From Tieghemiomyces parasiticus (Eukaryota; Kickxellomycota; Dimargaritomycetes; Dimargaritales; Dimargaritaceae), in the NCBI GenBank assembly GCA_027575765.1, contig JANBPT010000054.1, positions 1-64,000 of the forward strand: a DNA stretch of 64,000 nucleotides, read 5' to 3'. The notes under the pieces were generated by a model, which was given only the letters and a program-made list of their open reading frames with translations, had not been told where the DNA came from and did not search any database. Shown piece after piece: positions 45,022 to 56,018 of the stretch. The translations under genes were made by a program, and so were the position numbers. Each line of letters opens with the position of its first letter. The stretch's first letter is position 1.

Positions 45022-47244
45022 CCAAGATCACGATGCACTACCCAATTTCAACATGTTGGGGGACAGTGAATCGGAGTTGAGGAATGGCCTACAGCCTCTC
45101 TGCTCACACATGGAGGACTAGCCATCCTAAATATCTTGGACATCAGCCATATTCTGTTATTGTCCATAATCAAATATTCATTGGTCGGGATATTATGTAT
45201 AGGATTGTGGTGCCCAAAAACCACACTAGGGCTAACGCATGCCTATACCACCCAAAGTAGCTCCACCGTTAGCACGTCACCCCGCAACCGGCTGCCCGAG
45301 TTGCAGGAGCCTTCCAGGCATCTCTTCTCGAACTCATACTACCAACCCATGAAATCTTTGGCCTCCCAGAACCACTTCCGAAACTATGAACCCTTGTAGC
45401 CCAACCTCGTTATATGAACCACCGAGTTCACTTTGATGAACTCAGTCTCCATTGTTGTCATCTACTTTTTTTGTATTTGCTTGATAGTGCGTAGCGCTCA
45501 CCACCTAGGGGTGGCCCTTGACTTTTTTGCCTCAATAAGCCCTCCCCGCTTGGCTACTTGTTCAGTTGGTGCCAGCCCCTCATTTATGGGCGCCACAGTA
45601 TCATTGCCCCTTGAAGTTAACAGCTACCACAATCTCTAATAGTACAAAATGACAAATATGTAAAGGTGTTAAATTACTGACAGTATATTGCGGAATGATA
45701 GCTCCTAATCTGATTGGCAATTTGTATCACAATTGAATGAATTGTAGAGCCTATTACACACAGCAAACATCTCATGAGAATGCAATTACCAAACCCACTA
45801 GGGCTCGGTGTATAGCTGATGCACATTTGTGTTAATTTCGCATCTGGTAGCTATTAAGGTAGCGGAAACTACACTAGAAAAAGTCGCACCACAATGAGAT
45901 CACTAAGGCACCCATTGGGCTTTCCAGAAGGTCTGATAATGCGGTCTAGCTACTATTATTGGCAAATGAGTTTGCGCCATGCGATGATGGATATCATGCC
46001 ACCGGTGTGTAGTATTAGCGGCACGTGTCCCGTGAATTTGTGTTTCGATAGAGGCAAATTTTACGTTTAACGAGCTGAGCCGTTTGAGTGTGCGTTTGCA
46101 TTGATGAATTAAGGCAAAGTGAGAATGGCAGAAGGTCAAGCCTACTAGTATGCTGTCTCCCAACAGACTGCAGTTATTCCACCCATTTCTTAGATGAGGC
46201 CTCTCTGCCCAGCCACCAATGGCATTGACCTAGGCTGGTATAGCAAGTAGCTTCTACCTGGCACTGTCGGTGCAGCTCGAGGACTTGGCGTCAGCAACAG
46301 CAACAGGCGCAACGCAGGACCCATTCGTTCTGGCGCAAAATGCGACGACGCATACTAGCTGACCACAGTCAGTGCAAACAACGCGTCGCCCAAGACGCAC
46401 AGTTGGCGAGTGGGTAGCGCACAATTCTAATCCCAGCAGGCGCAACTATAAATCTGCTGCTATGCAAACACCTCTGCACAATACAGTGGATATGGGAATG
46501 ATTTCAAGTCCATTTTGACGGGATCCTGTAGGGGAGGGATCGACTTTCTCCCTCCGAATCGATCTTGTTTCTATTTCACCCATTGGGGCGGGACTGTTGA
46601 CAGCTTTCCGGGAATATAGGAGACAGGATCGGCATAAGTGGAATGATGGGGGCGGCCTTCGGGGCTAGTGTTCCCTTACATTGCTTCCGCGTGCCCTGAG
46701 CCGTGACTCGGCACTTAGACACGGGCATCGGCGAACAGACTCCGCCTGGCAGTTCAATTCGGCAAGTGCCACCGGTTGTTGCGGCGTATTGTGGCACGGG
46801 CGGCTTCGCGGTGATCCCACGCACCACCCATATACCTTTAGTCCTTTTCATTGTGGATAAATTAGTCAACTAGAGCCGCGCTCTCAACCGGACTCGCCAT
46901 GGGCCGTTTGGGCAGTTGGGTCAAAATCGTAAGGGACAGTCAGCCCTGTCGGCCGACAGATCAACTACAGGCAAGGAAAAGGTGGCGAATGGGTAATCCG
47001 GCCAGTGTTTGGACGGCGGTGGACTGCCAGAGTCTATTTTGCAATGGCTACCTCGCCGCTCTTCCCGTTTCGTCTGAAGCTCCTAGTTTCTGCTTTCTGG
47101 GTTTCGCAATGGAACTTAATGCAGTGAGAGAGGGAGAGAGGGAGGTAGAAGCATCTGCTGTCGTCTATCTGCTAGCCTTCCAAGCCCCTTTGCCATCAGC
47201 TGCTTCCGACTGGTGTGCAATACGGCACCCACCAGACAAGCACT

Positions 47245-47252
47245 ATATAAAA
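47245..47252 (+). promoter_or_regulatory. TATA box of the RdRP gene
   Basis: TATATAAA, 286 bases before the RdRP ATG. Confidence 0.45.
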
Positions 47253-47537
47253 CTGAAATACTCTGCATTGGCCACACTGCCCTCTAATTTTTCGCCGTCA
47301 CTTACCCTGGAGACCCTCTGTGCATACAGCCTGTCCTTATATCTTGCCCGTGTTGAGCCGCCCCACGCACCGTTAGCCTTGAATTCACGGCCGCCTTCCG
47401 CGCTCTTGATCTCCTTGCATTTCTTGCCGTAACGTTTGCTCGGTTGGCAGCGCGGCTGCATTTGCTAAATAGTTGGCTGTTCCGCTTTGAAGCCCCGTCG
47501 TCACCTTCGCACCTTAGCCCATTGCTCCGACCTCAAC

Positions 47538-50500
47538 ATGCCTCCCAAGGTTTATTCTAAACGAAAGACGCCAATTCCGTTGCAGGGCCAGCCTCAGGTC
47601 AAACGGCCGCGTCTTCAACCGGTCGGGCCTCCCCGACTCCGCCTACCGTCTCGCAAACCCTCTACGAAGCCACATGGTACGGGCCCCCAGATCCCACCAA
47701 AGAAGAAAACACTCCTCCCCAAGGCACTCCGGTCCAGCGTAAAGGCCGCCCTCATACATCGTCCGACACGACTGGTGCGCCCACAGCCGCACGCCAAACC
47801 AAACCCCCTCCTTAAGCGCACGTTGCAGGCGACGCGGCCGCCGCCGCGGTTGAGTCTGCGGCTCAGCAACCTGCCGCCGGAAGTTACCCCGCAGGCGGTG
47901 GTAGACGTGCTCCAGACCTGGGGTAAGGTCCGAGAGTGCGCCCTCTTGCCCTGCAATCCGGCCGAGGCAGACCGCCCGCGCGAGGCTCGGCTTGTCTACC
48001 AGCCGCCACCGACTTATCCGGAGGCGCTGCACTACGCTGCTACGGCTACGGTGGACCACCCCGAGGGCCTCATTTTCATTCAGGGTCAACCCGTTACCGT
48101 AACCGGGACAGTCCACGCCGCTGCCAAAGCTGGGTTGACGACGGTCGAGCACTCCCTCGTGGCCTATCAGTTCAACGCCGGAGTCCTACTCGACGGCAAC
48201 TCGTTCTTATCAGAGTGGACCCTACCGACCGGGGCGGTTCTGACCTTCAATGAAACATCACAGCAGCTCCGCGTCCAGTTTTCCTGGCTGGGAGAGGAGT
48301 ACCGTCTGGACATCGAAGCTAGCCAACTCGCTGATCCGATCCGCCTTCATTCGCGCACACTCCCGACCCCACCCTACAGTTGGGGTCGTCAGGTTCTCAC
48401 CGCCGCGACTATCCCGTCGACTCTCCCTAGTCTGGGTCCCATCAACCCGCAGTGTACTACTTCGGCCGTCAACCTGATGGTGCGCACAGCCCAACCACCC
48501 AAGGTTTATCGTCTCAACCCAACGTTGCAGGCGAGCCGGCCGGACCACTGGTACGCCGACGACCTCTGGGAGCGGGTCACTCACATTCCGCATCGGGCTG
48601 ACGACACCAGCGAGGCGAGCAGCGGGACCGGAACGGACACCCTCAAGGGCCCCTTGGTGGCCGGTGTAGAGGAGGGGCACATCAATCTAGGCCAGTGGTT
48701 AACCTACCACTTCTGCTTTGTCAATGGCGTGCTCAACAAGGCCCCGATACCCACACCCCGGGACTCGGCTAGCCTGGACTGGGCTACCACGGGCGAACAT
48801 CCCGACCAGCGTGCGCTGGTCACTGTCCCGCAGCCAGGGACCGCCGTCCACTTTGAAAACCAGTGGCTGGGCAACGTCCGGGCGATGAAGAGCCTGCAGC
48901 GGCACTTCTTTAACCCCAGCCTGGACCGTCGTAATCAAGCTACTTACCCACGGCTCCTTGCCAACGCGTCCCGTAACCTAACCGCCTTGACCCGCCTTGA
49001 CGAGCTGCTACCTTTTGAACTCAGTTATGTGCTGTCCGCACTCGTCTCCCACGGCCTGCTCAGCGAGTACGACATTGGCAACGATTTTCTAGCCCGGCTT
49101 CGCTACCTCCCCGTGGCCCAGGCCACCCAGGCGCTGTCTTTCTTGTTTGGCCACCGCCAGCGGATCGCCTATCCCTCCCGCGAGCTGACCTGGGCACTCA
49201 GCACCCTGGGTGGCGAGGTGATCGATCTGACCGAGCTTCCAGGCTCCCCTGGCCCTGAGGCTGAACCCACAGCGGACAAATTGGGGGTGGGTGCACCCGG
49301 TTCCGAGGTGGTCGCAGCGAATTCGGCCGCGCCCGCCGTGTCCATGGTGAGCGCCCCAGCTACCTCGGCCCCTACGACGATCGAATCCGCCCCCTCGACC
49401 GCCAACGCCGCTGCTCCCGAGCGTCTACGCCGCCACGTGATGATGCGTAAGGTCGTGGTAACCCCCACTAAAATCTACCTGCAGCCACCCCAGCTGGAAC
49501 TTTCCAACCGGATCCTTCGCCAGTTTGACGCGGTGCGGGATCGTTTCTTGCGGGTGTCGTTCCGGGACGAAGACCATGAGCGGCTATCTAACCACCAGAG
49601 AGCGGCGGTAGCCTCGACCGGTCTCTACGCACGGGTATACCGCGCCCTACGCCGCGGGATCCGGATCGCCGGTCGCCACTATGAATTTTTGGCCTTCTCT
49701 TCGAGCCAGCTCCGCGACCACAGCTGCTGGTTCTTTGCTTCTCAGACGGCGGTCGACGAGTGCGGCGGATCGGCCGAGCCTCCCGTGACCGCTGACCAGA
49801 TCCGCGCCTGGATGGGCGACTTCAACTCGGTAGGCACCGTGGCTAAGGTGGCGGCCCGCATGGGTCAGTGCTTCTCCACGACCTACGCCGTCTACGCCCT
49901 GGCTGCTCCGGAGGTCACCATGATCCCGGACGTGGTGCACAACGGGTTTACCTTCTCCGACGGGGTAGGCCGGATCTCCCCGACCCTGCTCGTTCACATC
50001 GCCAGTCATCGCGGGCTCACTACCGTGCCTAGCGCCATACAATTTCGCTACGGTGGGTACAAGGGCGTGTTGACCCGCGACCCCCGCCTGGCGGAGGGCA
50101 AGGATGACATCAACGGGCGTCACATCATCTGCTTGCGACCTTCTCAGGCCAAGTTCACCTCCAGCCACCCGGTCCTGGAACTGGTCCAGCCCGCGCTGGC
50201 CACCCCGTGCACACTCAACCGCCAGCTCATTCTGGTACTGGCCACCCTCGGCATCCCATCCAAGGCCTTCCATGCCCTTCAGTCCCAAGTTGTGCACCGG
50301 GCCAACCTGGCTCTCCGCGTGCCGGGCAAAGCGCTCACTTTGCTCCGGTCCAGTTTTGGTGCCGAGTCCCCCCCGACTCGGCTGCTGGCCACGGCGGTGA
50401 GCGCTGGGTTCGATCCAGCCACCGAACCCTACCTACGCGGCCTAGTACGCTGTTGCGTGGCCGATCTGTTGCGCGGACTCAAGGAAAAAGCCCGCATCCC

Positions 50501-52478
50501 GGTCCGCAAGGGGATCCGGCTCATGGGGGTGATGGACGAGTGGGGCGTGTTGGGGGACCGCGAAGTGTTTGTACAGTATACCGACCCAGCCGCCCCGCAC
50601 TCGACACCCCGAGTCGTCCAGGGTAAAGTGGTGGTGGGCCGTAACCCATGTTTACATCCGGGTGATCTGCAAATCGTCGAGGCCGTGGACCACCTAGAAC
50701 TGCGACACCTCAGCGACGTGGTTGTATTTTCGTCGCGGGGCCCGCGCGACCTCCCCGGGATGCTGAGCGGGGGTGACTTGGACGGCGATATGTACACGGT
50801 GATTTGGGACCCGACCCTTGTCCCCGTGGCCCAGTACCGTAACCCTGAGCCCCCGATGGATTACTCGGCCCCGCCGCCCGTCCTGGCCCCGCGCATCACC
50901 GTGAACCACATCCGTCGATTTTTCCTTGATTTCATGCTCGGTGACGCCATGGGGCCCATTGCCAACGCCCACCTGGCGCAGGCCGACTCACACCCGGACC
51001 AATTGGTCCGCCATCCGCACTGCCTGGCCCTGGCCACCCTCCACTCCCGTGCCGTCGACTTTGCCAAGACCGGCCTGCCTGCTGAGATGCCCGCCGCCCT
51101 CCGGCCCACCCAGTACCCCACCTTTATGTCAAACTACCCCAAAAGGACCATGTACGTGTCCCGCAGTGTTATAGGTACCCTCTACGCGGCGGTCGATACC
51201 GAGGTTTCCCTCGCAGAGCTTCGCCAGGGCCACGCCTCAGATGCTAATGTCCCGTCGGTGAAGCCGACTTCGGAGAAACCCTCCCGGGCCCAGGCTACCC
51301 CACCCGTCCCTGTAATGCTAACCCACCCGGAGATGGCCAAGTACCTGCCCGAGGCCCGCCGCCTGCGCCGCGCCTACAATGCGCAGGTGGCCGTCTACCT
51401 GCGCCGCTACGGTTTCGCGACCGATATCGAACTGATGGGCGGCGTGTCCCTCCTGAACTCCTCGGCCGGCATCGACCGCCCACGTGACTACGAGCTGCGT
51501 GAGACCTTGGCCTACCTTGTTGAGCGTCTCCAGGACGACTACCGGGCTCGCTTCCTGGAGGGCTTTGACGAAGCCATGGTGGCCCGGTTCAAGGACCTGG
51601 CCCGCAGTCGACCCTGGAGAAATCCCCGGACCGATTTGACGGCCCTAGAGCCTATCCTGGCCAAGGCCGCCGCGTGGTACCACGTCACATACCAGCCGGC
51701 CGAGCGAGACGGAACATTGGCTAGTGGTAGTAAGCCCGACCCGCACACCCATCTCATTTCCTTCCCTTGGTGTATCCCGGAGGCCCTGTGCGCCCTGCGT
51801 CGCACCGTTGTGCCCCTGACCTCGGAAAAAAAGCCAGCCAAGCGTAAGGTCGATGCCATTACTGACAAGCCTCCAGTCTCCGCCACCATCGAGACCTCCG
51901 CCTCAGGCTGTTTAGCAGATGGGGAAGGGGTCGCTCCCAGGCCACTGAAGGAAGCCGAGACGGTCGTGCAGCCTTCAACGGATAACCCGTCCGCGCCGAC
52001 CGGGACCGAAGCTATGGTATCGAGCCCCGCACCCGCCAGTGAGGCGACCATGGTGATGTCGCCGGTTAAGGCGGGACCTGCAGAACCGGAATTCGCTGGC
52101 GCCAAAAGTCCAACGAATGTCGCCATAGTGGTAGACCTGACCTCAGACACGGAAATGGATTACGGGGACACCGCCGCCGAGCCGCTACCGGGAGAGACCG
52201 CCAGCGTTCTAGGTGACCAGTCCGATGAGACCGAGGGGTGTCTGGTTGGACATACGGAGGAGGAGGAGGAAGGTATGAGGACGCTCGAGGCGAAGGTCTT
52301 TGGCGATTCGGAATCAGACCCAGACTCCGACCATGATATTGACGAGGCGGTTTCATTCGCGGAGATAGAACTGGCTAGCGGATCCGTCCGTCGAGGTACT
52401 GCCGATTTGGGGGGCTTGACCGCCGAGGCCGACACGCCCGATATGAAGGACCTAGCCAATTTTATAGAGGGTATGTGA
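47538..52478 (+). CDS. RNA-dependent RNA polymerase of the RNA-silencing (QDE-1/RDR) family with N-terminal RRM
   Basis: Uninterrupted frame of 1646 residues from ATG 47538 (MPPKVYSKRKTPIPLQGQPQ); the frame is open upstream but has no ATG. Cellular RdRPs copy single-stranded RNA into dsRNA for Dicer in quelling or RNAi. An RRM-like domain (about residues 105-170, LRLSNLPPEVTPQAVVDVLQ, then TWGKVRECALL) precedes the polymerase. Polymerase motifs in order: FTFSDGVGRISPTL (about 803-816), IQFRYGGYKGVLTRDPRL, LRPSQAKF, LNRQLILVLATLGI, RLMGVMDEWGVLGDREVFVQ, GKVVVGRNPCLHPGDLQIVE, and the catalytic LSGGDLDGDMYTVIWD with DLDGD at 1080-1084. All three catalytic Asp are present. The acidic Ser-rich tail contains VVDLTSD (1531-1537), and an insert before the core contains VIDLTE (561-566), both like SUMO-interaction motifs. 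The stop is preceded by a GTATGT that could be an unused donor. Confidence 0.94.
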   Translation: MPPKVYSKRKTPIPLQGQPQVKRPRLQPVGPPRLRLPSRKPSTKPHGTGPQIPPKKKTLLPKALRSSVKAALIHRPTRLVRPQPHAKPNPLLKRTLQATRPPPRLSLRLSNLPPEVTPQAVVDVLQTWGKVRECALLPCNPAEADRPREARLVYQPPPTYPEALHYAATATVDHPEGLIFIQGQPVTVTGTVHAAAKAGLTTVEHSLVAYQFNAGVLLDGNSFLSEWTLPTGAVLTFNETSQQLRVQFSWLGEEYRLDIEASQLADPIRLHSRTLPTPPYSWGRQVLTAATIPSTLPSLGPINPQCTTSAVNLMVRTAQPPKVYRLNPTLQASRPDHWYADDLWERVTHIPHRADDTSEASSGTGTDTLKGPLVAGVEEGHINLGQWLTYHFCFVNGVLNKAPIPTPRDSASLDWATTGEHPDQRALVTVPQPGTAVHFENQWLGNVRAMKSLQRHFFNPSLDRRNQATYPRLLANASRNLTALTRLDELLPFELSYVLSALVSHGLLSEYDIGNDFLARLRYLPVAQATQALSFLFGHRQRIAYPSRELTWALSTLGGEVIDLTELPGSPGPEAEPTADKLGVGAPGSEVVAANSAAPAVSMVSAPATSAPTTIESAPSTANAAAPERLRRHVMMRKVVVTPTKIYLQPPQLELSNRILRQFDAVRDRFLRVSFRDEDHERLSNHQRAAVASTGLYARVYRALRRGIRIAGRHYEFLAFSSSQLRDHSCWFFASQTAVDECGGSAEPPVTADQIRAWMGDFNSVGTVAKVAARMGQCFSTTYAVYALAAPEVTMIPDVVHNGFTFSDGVGRISPTLLVHIASHRGLTTVPSAIQFRYGGYKGVLTRDPRLAEGKDDINGRHIICLRPSQAKFTSSHPVLELVQPALATPCTLNRQLILVLATLGIPSKAFHALQSQVVHRANLALRVPGKALTLLRSSFGAESPPTRLLATAVSAGFDPATEPYLRGLVRCCVADLLRGLKEKARIPVRKGIRLMGVMDEWGVLGDREVFVQYTDPAAPHSTPRVVQGKVVVGRNPCLHPGDLQIVEAVDHLELRHLSDVVVFSSRGPRDLPGMLSGGDLDGDMYTVIWDPTLVPVAQYRNPEPPMDYSAPPPVLAPRITVNHIRRFFLDFMLGDAMGPIANAHLAQADSHPDQLVRHPHCLALATLHSRAVDFAKTGLPAEMPAALRPTQYPTFMSNYPKRTMYVSRSVIGTLYAAVDTEVSLAELRQGHASDANVPSVKPTSEKPSRAQATPPVPVMLTHPEMAKYLPEARRLRRAYNAQVAVYLRRYGFATDIELMGGVSLLNSSAGIDRPRDYELRETLAYLVERLQDDYRARFLEGFDEAMVARFKDLARSRPWRNPRTDLTALEPILAKAAAWYHVTYQPAERDGTLASGSKPDPHTHLISFPWCIPEALCALRRTVVPLTSEKKPAKRKVDAITDKPPVSATIETSASGCLADGEGVAPRPLKEAETVVQPSTDNPSAPTGTEAMVSSPAPASEATMVMSPVKAGPAEPEFAGAKSPTNVAIVVDLTSDTEMDYGDTAAEPLPGETASVLGDQSDETEGCLVGHTEEEEEGMRTLEAKVFGDSESDPDSDHDIDEAVSFAEIELASGSVRRGTADLGGLTAEADTPDMKDLANFIEGM

Positions 52479-53072
52479 TTTTTCGGAGTAGCGCATTCAA
52501 TTGCTTACCACCATGCAGGCTCACACGGCGGGGCCTCGTGTCTGTGTTATTATATAGAGTTGTTGTCAGCTGTGTCGACGCGTGCGGTTTAATAAATTGA
52601 CTAATGAGCAAGCTACGCGACCAACTTGCCAATCGTTCGGCCCCAGCCGGTTAGTGGAATTGGGGGCTGTCGGGTGGGTAGGGATATGGTATTGGATTTT
52701 AATCGCGTCAGATGTTCAGATTACAAGCTGCCGAGTTGACAGGGTGGAGAGCATAGGATGTGTAAGCATGTACAAGTACGAATGTAAAATGGGGTGTGGG
52801 AGTTATGGAAAATAATAAAGGCACATGCTGGAAGAAGAAGTTGGATGTTAGATAAGGATGAGCGCCAAGAGAGCTGATACTGGTAAAGAATTAAATAGTG
52901 AAGCCGTAGGCGGTGATCAGACAGGTGGGTGAGGGAAGCCGTAGCAGCGTAACGGAGAATAAAAAAAAATACAAGCGGCTCTCCCGGCGTCTGTACGCCA
53001 TGTGGCCAGTAACCCGTGGTTGCAGAGGGAGCGAAATGGCTCAGTAATGCAGCGTGTAGCACTCTTCCCTTG
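52479..53072. other. Convergent 3' flank
   Basis: 594 bases between the RdRP stop and the stop of the next minus-strand gene. Nothing but the poly(A) signal and an A-rich run near 52963 is seen. Confidence 0.6.
52591..52596 (+). terminator. Poly(A) signal of the RdRP gene
   Basis: AATAAA, 113 bases after the RdRP stop codon. Confidence 0.45.
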
Positions 53073-53771
53073 TTAAAATACCCGGCGAAGGGCGGCCTCG
53101 AGGGCGTCGTTGGTCTCACCAGCTGCCCCCTCGTCGCCCTTGGGGGCTGCGGGGTACGGAACAGAGACACTACTCAGCCTAGTGACCGATGCGCCCCTAT
53201 TCTCTGCCGATAACGATGACGACGACGACGAAGAGGAGGAGGCAGCGGAAGGTTCTCCGAATAGCATCTGCTGCACAAAGATGGCCGAACCTAAGCTGAG
53301 GTTCACGGCGTTTGAGGTTAACCCCTGTAAGGTGCAGTAGTCTTCAGTCGAGGCGGCCGGTTCGTCCTGAGACCCGGTCTGGTCACCATTAGCAGCAGAG
53401 GCATTAGACCTGGACACACAGTACTGGGACGGCGGCGGAACTGCAGTGGCGGTGGCCGTAAACGGTGATCCTGGGAGAGGACTGGCGACGACCGGCGAGT
53501 CTTCAGCGTCCCAACTCTCGTAGTGGCTGCGCAACGTATGATAGTGAGAGCGGGTGGTAACTGGCAGGGAGGCCGGGCTGGTGGTGCTGTTTAGAGTGAG
53601 GGCCCGGGCCCGAGAAACGCAGGTGGGTGGAGCCGGGGCCGGGGACGGGGCCAGCCGGTGATAGGTGCGGTGCGTTGAACCGGACAGGGCGGTGATGGTC
53701 TGTCGCCGTAGTCTCCAGCTCGCCGCGGGTGACTTGAGCAACCCGCTGCCCTGAGGCTTGGGGAAGGACAT
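53073..53771 (-). CDS. Unknown Ser-rich protein, 232 aa
   Basis: ATG at 53771 (MSFPKPQGSGLLKSPAASWR), TAA at 53075-53073. The first ~120 residues are basic and Pro/Ser-rich. After a middle low-complexity part comes a hydrophobic stretch SNAVNLSLGSAIFVQQMLFG, then a run of nine or more Ser, and an end GETNDALEAALRRVF. No signal peptide, no family recognised. Upstream the frame is open to a GTG only, so the ATG is the likely start. It converges with the RdRP gene. Confidence 0.55.
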   Translation of the reverse strand: MSFPKPQGSGLLKSPAASWRLRRQTITALSGSTHRTYHRLAPSPAPAPPTCVSRARALTLNSTTSPASLPVTTRSHYHTLRSHYESWDAEDSPVVASPLPGSPFTATATAVPPPSQYCVSRSNASAANGDQTGSQDEPAASTEDYCTLQGLTSNAVNLSLGSAIFVQQMLFGEPSAASSSSSSSSSLSAENRGASVTRLSSVSVPYPAAPKGDEGAAGETNDALEAALRRVF

Positions 53772-54984
53772 GGGCGAGGGTGGGCGGCTAGGGGGGATGG
53801 GGGGGGGGTCACTTGGATCGTGCAACGAAGCGTGAAGCCCTGCACAAAGTGTAGCCCGGATCGACTGGGTCCAATATAGTGGCCACACGAGACCAAGAAT
53901 AGATAAACGATTCTAAAAGGATTCGAAACAGTGGTGAGCGTGGGCTTCACAGGGGTGGGGGGGATCCATAAGAGACGTGCGGCGACAGTGATCCTTAGCA
54001 CTTGACACTAGGTCATTCAGCAATGAGTGCGGTGGAGGCCATAAATTGGGGGAGGAGCAGGGGCGATGGCGTTGGGCAAAACGAAACCTGTGAGACAACG
54101 GCTTCGTACGAAAAAAAAAAAAAGTAAGAAGGGGGGCGAACACTTGCTCAGGAGCTAATGGCTGGATTGACTCTTCTAAACAAGCCTACCACACTCGTCA
54201 TTCTTCCACGGTCGACGGTGCACCCACGCGTCTCCTCCCCTGCTCTCGTCATTGATGATCTGTAGGGGGTGGCTCATAGTTTGGCCATCATTATTGCCAA
54301 AAAATAGGCCAAAGATGACTGTGGGGCGAAGAAATACTTACCCCTTTTAGGGTTTAGCACACAGCGCATACCCAGTGGTCTACGACAGGATGATGTCACT
54401 AGACAGCTGCTGAGATTACTGGATTAGCGATGGCAGTAAACGGTCGGTTGGAAAGTGGCTGGATATCTGCCCAGTTTACTATTGATGCTAGGACGGGTGT
54501 TGGAGTATTGGCTATAAACTTGACCACTGGCGAATAAATCGACAGCCCCGTGGCCTACCTGGCTGGCATTCCCGTTTGTGCGGACTTCCTTTCAAGCTTG
54601 GCAATGGTTCAAGACAGGTTTGTACCCTTAGCACTGTACGCAGTACCGGCATGATGATTGCCATGTCAGTTAAGTTTTAAATAGCTAGATAATATCGGTC
54701 ACCAAAATCGAAGTGTGATACACCACAGCTCTCCCAACGAGCAGGAGAGGCCAGTCCACAAACCTGAGTTCGTTCTCTCTTCTTCCTTTCCCTACCAAAC
54801 CATGCGGCTCCGATGGTGAATCATTAAGAAAGTGATTCAAGAAGACCGCCAATGAGTGCCTCTAGACCCTAGGGGAGCGGGCCGCATAGAAACTAGTGAG
54901 AAACAATACTAATAAAACGCAGCGTTAAGGGCTTAGGGAATAGATATGCCAGCTACACCATTATGTTCTAGGGGAGTGCGCTGG
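53772..54984. other. Intergenic, 1.2 kb
   Basis: Upstream of the 232-aa gene and downstream of the carbonic anhydrase. Contains purine/pyrimidine runs (A run near 54111, G run near 53802). No gene seen. Confidence 0.55.
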
Positions 54985-56018
54985 CTATTGGGTCAGGGCA
55001 GGGATGCTGTAGGCCTGGGTGGCCTCCTGGGGGCTGCTGGCCGGAGGGTGGGTCACCTCGAGCTTAAACGAGTCCAGGTTGAGGTAAAGGCCGTGGAGAG
55101 TGAGCGGGGGCGCCGTAGCATCCTGCCAGCGGGCCTGTACATAGGTAGACTGGGCCAACTGGGACAGAGAGCGGCGGATGTTGAGCTTAGTCAGGTCCAG
55201 TTCCATCTGGTCCTTGGGGAGGGCCTGATCCAGGTGCTGGCCGTCGCAGGTAAAGCCCTGCTTCTGGAGGGTGTGTAGGTGCTTGATGGGGGTGAGCCAC
55301 TCGTCCAAATGCTCGCCAGCGGGCTGGCCGGACAGGGTGGCGAGGACACCGCCGCACATAGCATGGCCCGTGACTACAATGTGCTCCACCTTGAGAACTT
55401 TGACGGCAAACTCAAGTACCGACATGGCGCTCAGGTCGGTGGTGCTCACCACGTTGGCGATGTTACGATGTACAAACAGCTCGCCTGGGTTGGAGTTGGT
55501 AATCATCTCGGGGGACACACGGGAGTCGGCGCAGGCTGGTGGCGATAGTTGAGGGGTGGGAAATACCACGGTTCAAGGCGGCACACGGGCGGGAAACGTG
55601 AATTAGACTGATTAGGGGTGGGTAGGAAAGCCTGGGTAAACGCCCTTCCATGTAAGCACGTTTTTGACCATTTCATGTTTGCTTCCAGGAACACACATAC
55701 ACGCGTACATAGAATCGTACCAATCCGAGCACGTTGCCCTCGAAAGGTACCAACCCGGGCCGAGGGTAACCAGGGCGCTGGGCGGCACTAAGTTTCGGGC
55801 TAAAAGCCTGGATACCAACTGCAGCCCAGCTAAGGTGCCGGTTAGGGTGGCTGGTGACTCATTTCGGGATGCATGCGGCCTCGTCGTCTCAACCACTTAC
55901 TATACCACAAGGTGCGCGGGGCCTGGGCCTGGGAGAGCTGAGCGGCCAGTTGGGGGACTTTGGCCTTGAACTCGGCGGCCCACTGGGCATTGCCGGACAT
56001 GAAGTGTCTGAAGGGCAT
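54985..56018 (-). CDS. NCE103: Beta-class carbonic anhydrase
   Basis: Exons 56018-55901 and 55535-54985 join across a 365-nt intron (phase 1) to 222 residues. The enzyme hydrates CO2 to bicarbonate using zinc. The N-terminal helix is HFMSGNAQWAAEFKAKVPQL, then QAPRTLWY joined to TCADSRVSPEMITNSNPGEL, so the intron falls two codons before the zinc-binding Cys (CADSRV, with its Asp-Arg pair). FVHRNIANVV follows, then VEHIVVTGHAMCGGV with the zinc His and second Cys (H-x-x-C), then FTCDGQHLDQALPKDQMELD, LNIRRSLSQLAQSTYVQARW and LTLHGLYLNLDSFKLEV. All zinc ligands are kept. The next upstream in-frame ATG is at 56213 and would add a Ser/Leu-rich extension of 65 residues. I chose 56018 because family N-termini begin just before this helix. 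Usual length is 200-280. Confidence 0.92.

Larger units (their letters stand above)
44944..47537. other. Intergenic region upstream of the RdRP
   Basis: 2.6 kb between two plus-strand genes. AT-richer in the middle, with no recognised gene or RNA. A 177-codon open frame at 46899-47432 overlaps the probable RdRP promoter and shows no family motif. Confidence 0.55.

Noticed and set aside
45903..46163. 86-codon frame resembling a retroelement fragment at first glance
   Set aside because: No reverse transcriptase, integrase or RNase H motif could be matched.
46254..46445. Cys-rich minus-strand frame (CTDCGQLVCVVAFCARTNGSC)
   Set aside because: No ATG in frame, short, AT-rich surroundings and no zinc-finger spacing I could confirm.
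46899..47432. 177-codon open frame upstream of the RdRP
   Set aside because: It contains the likely RdRP TATA box, has mixed codon use and no recognisable motif.
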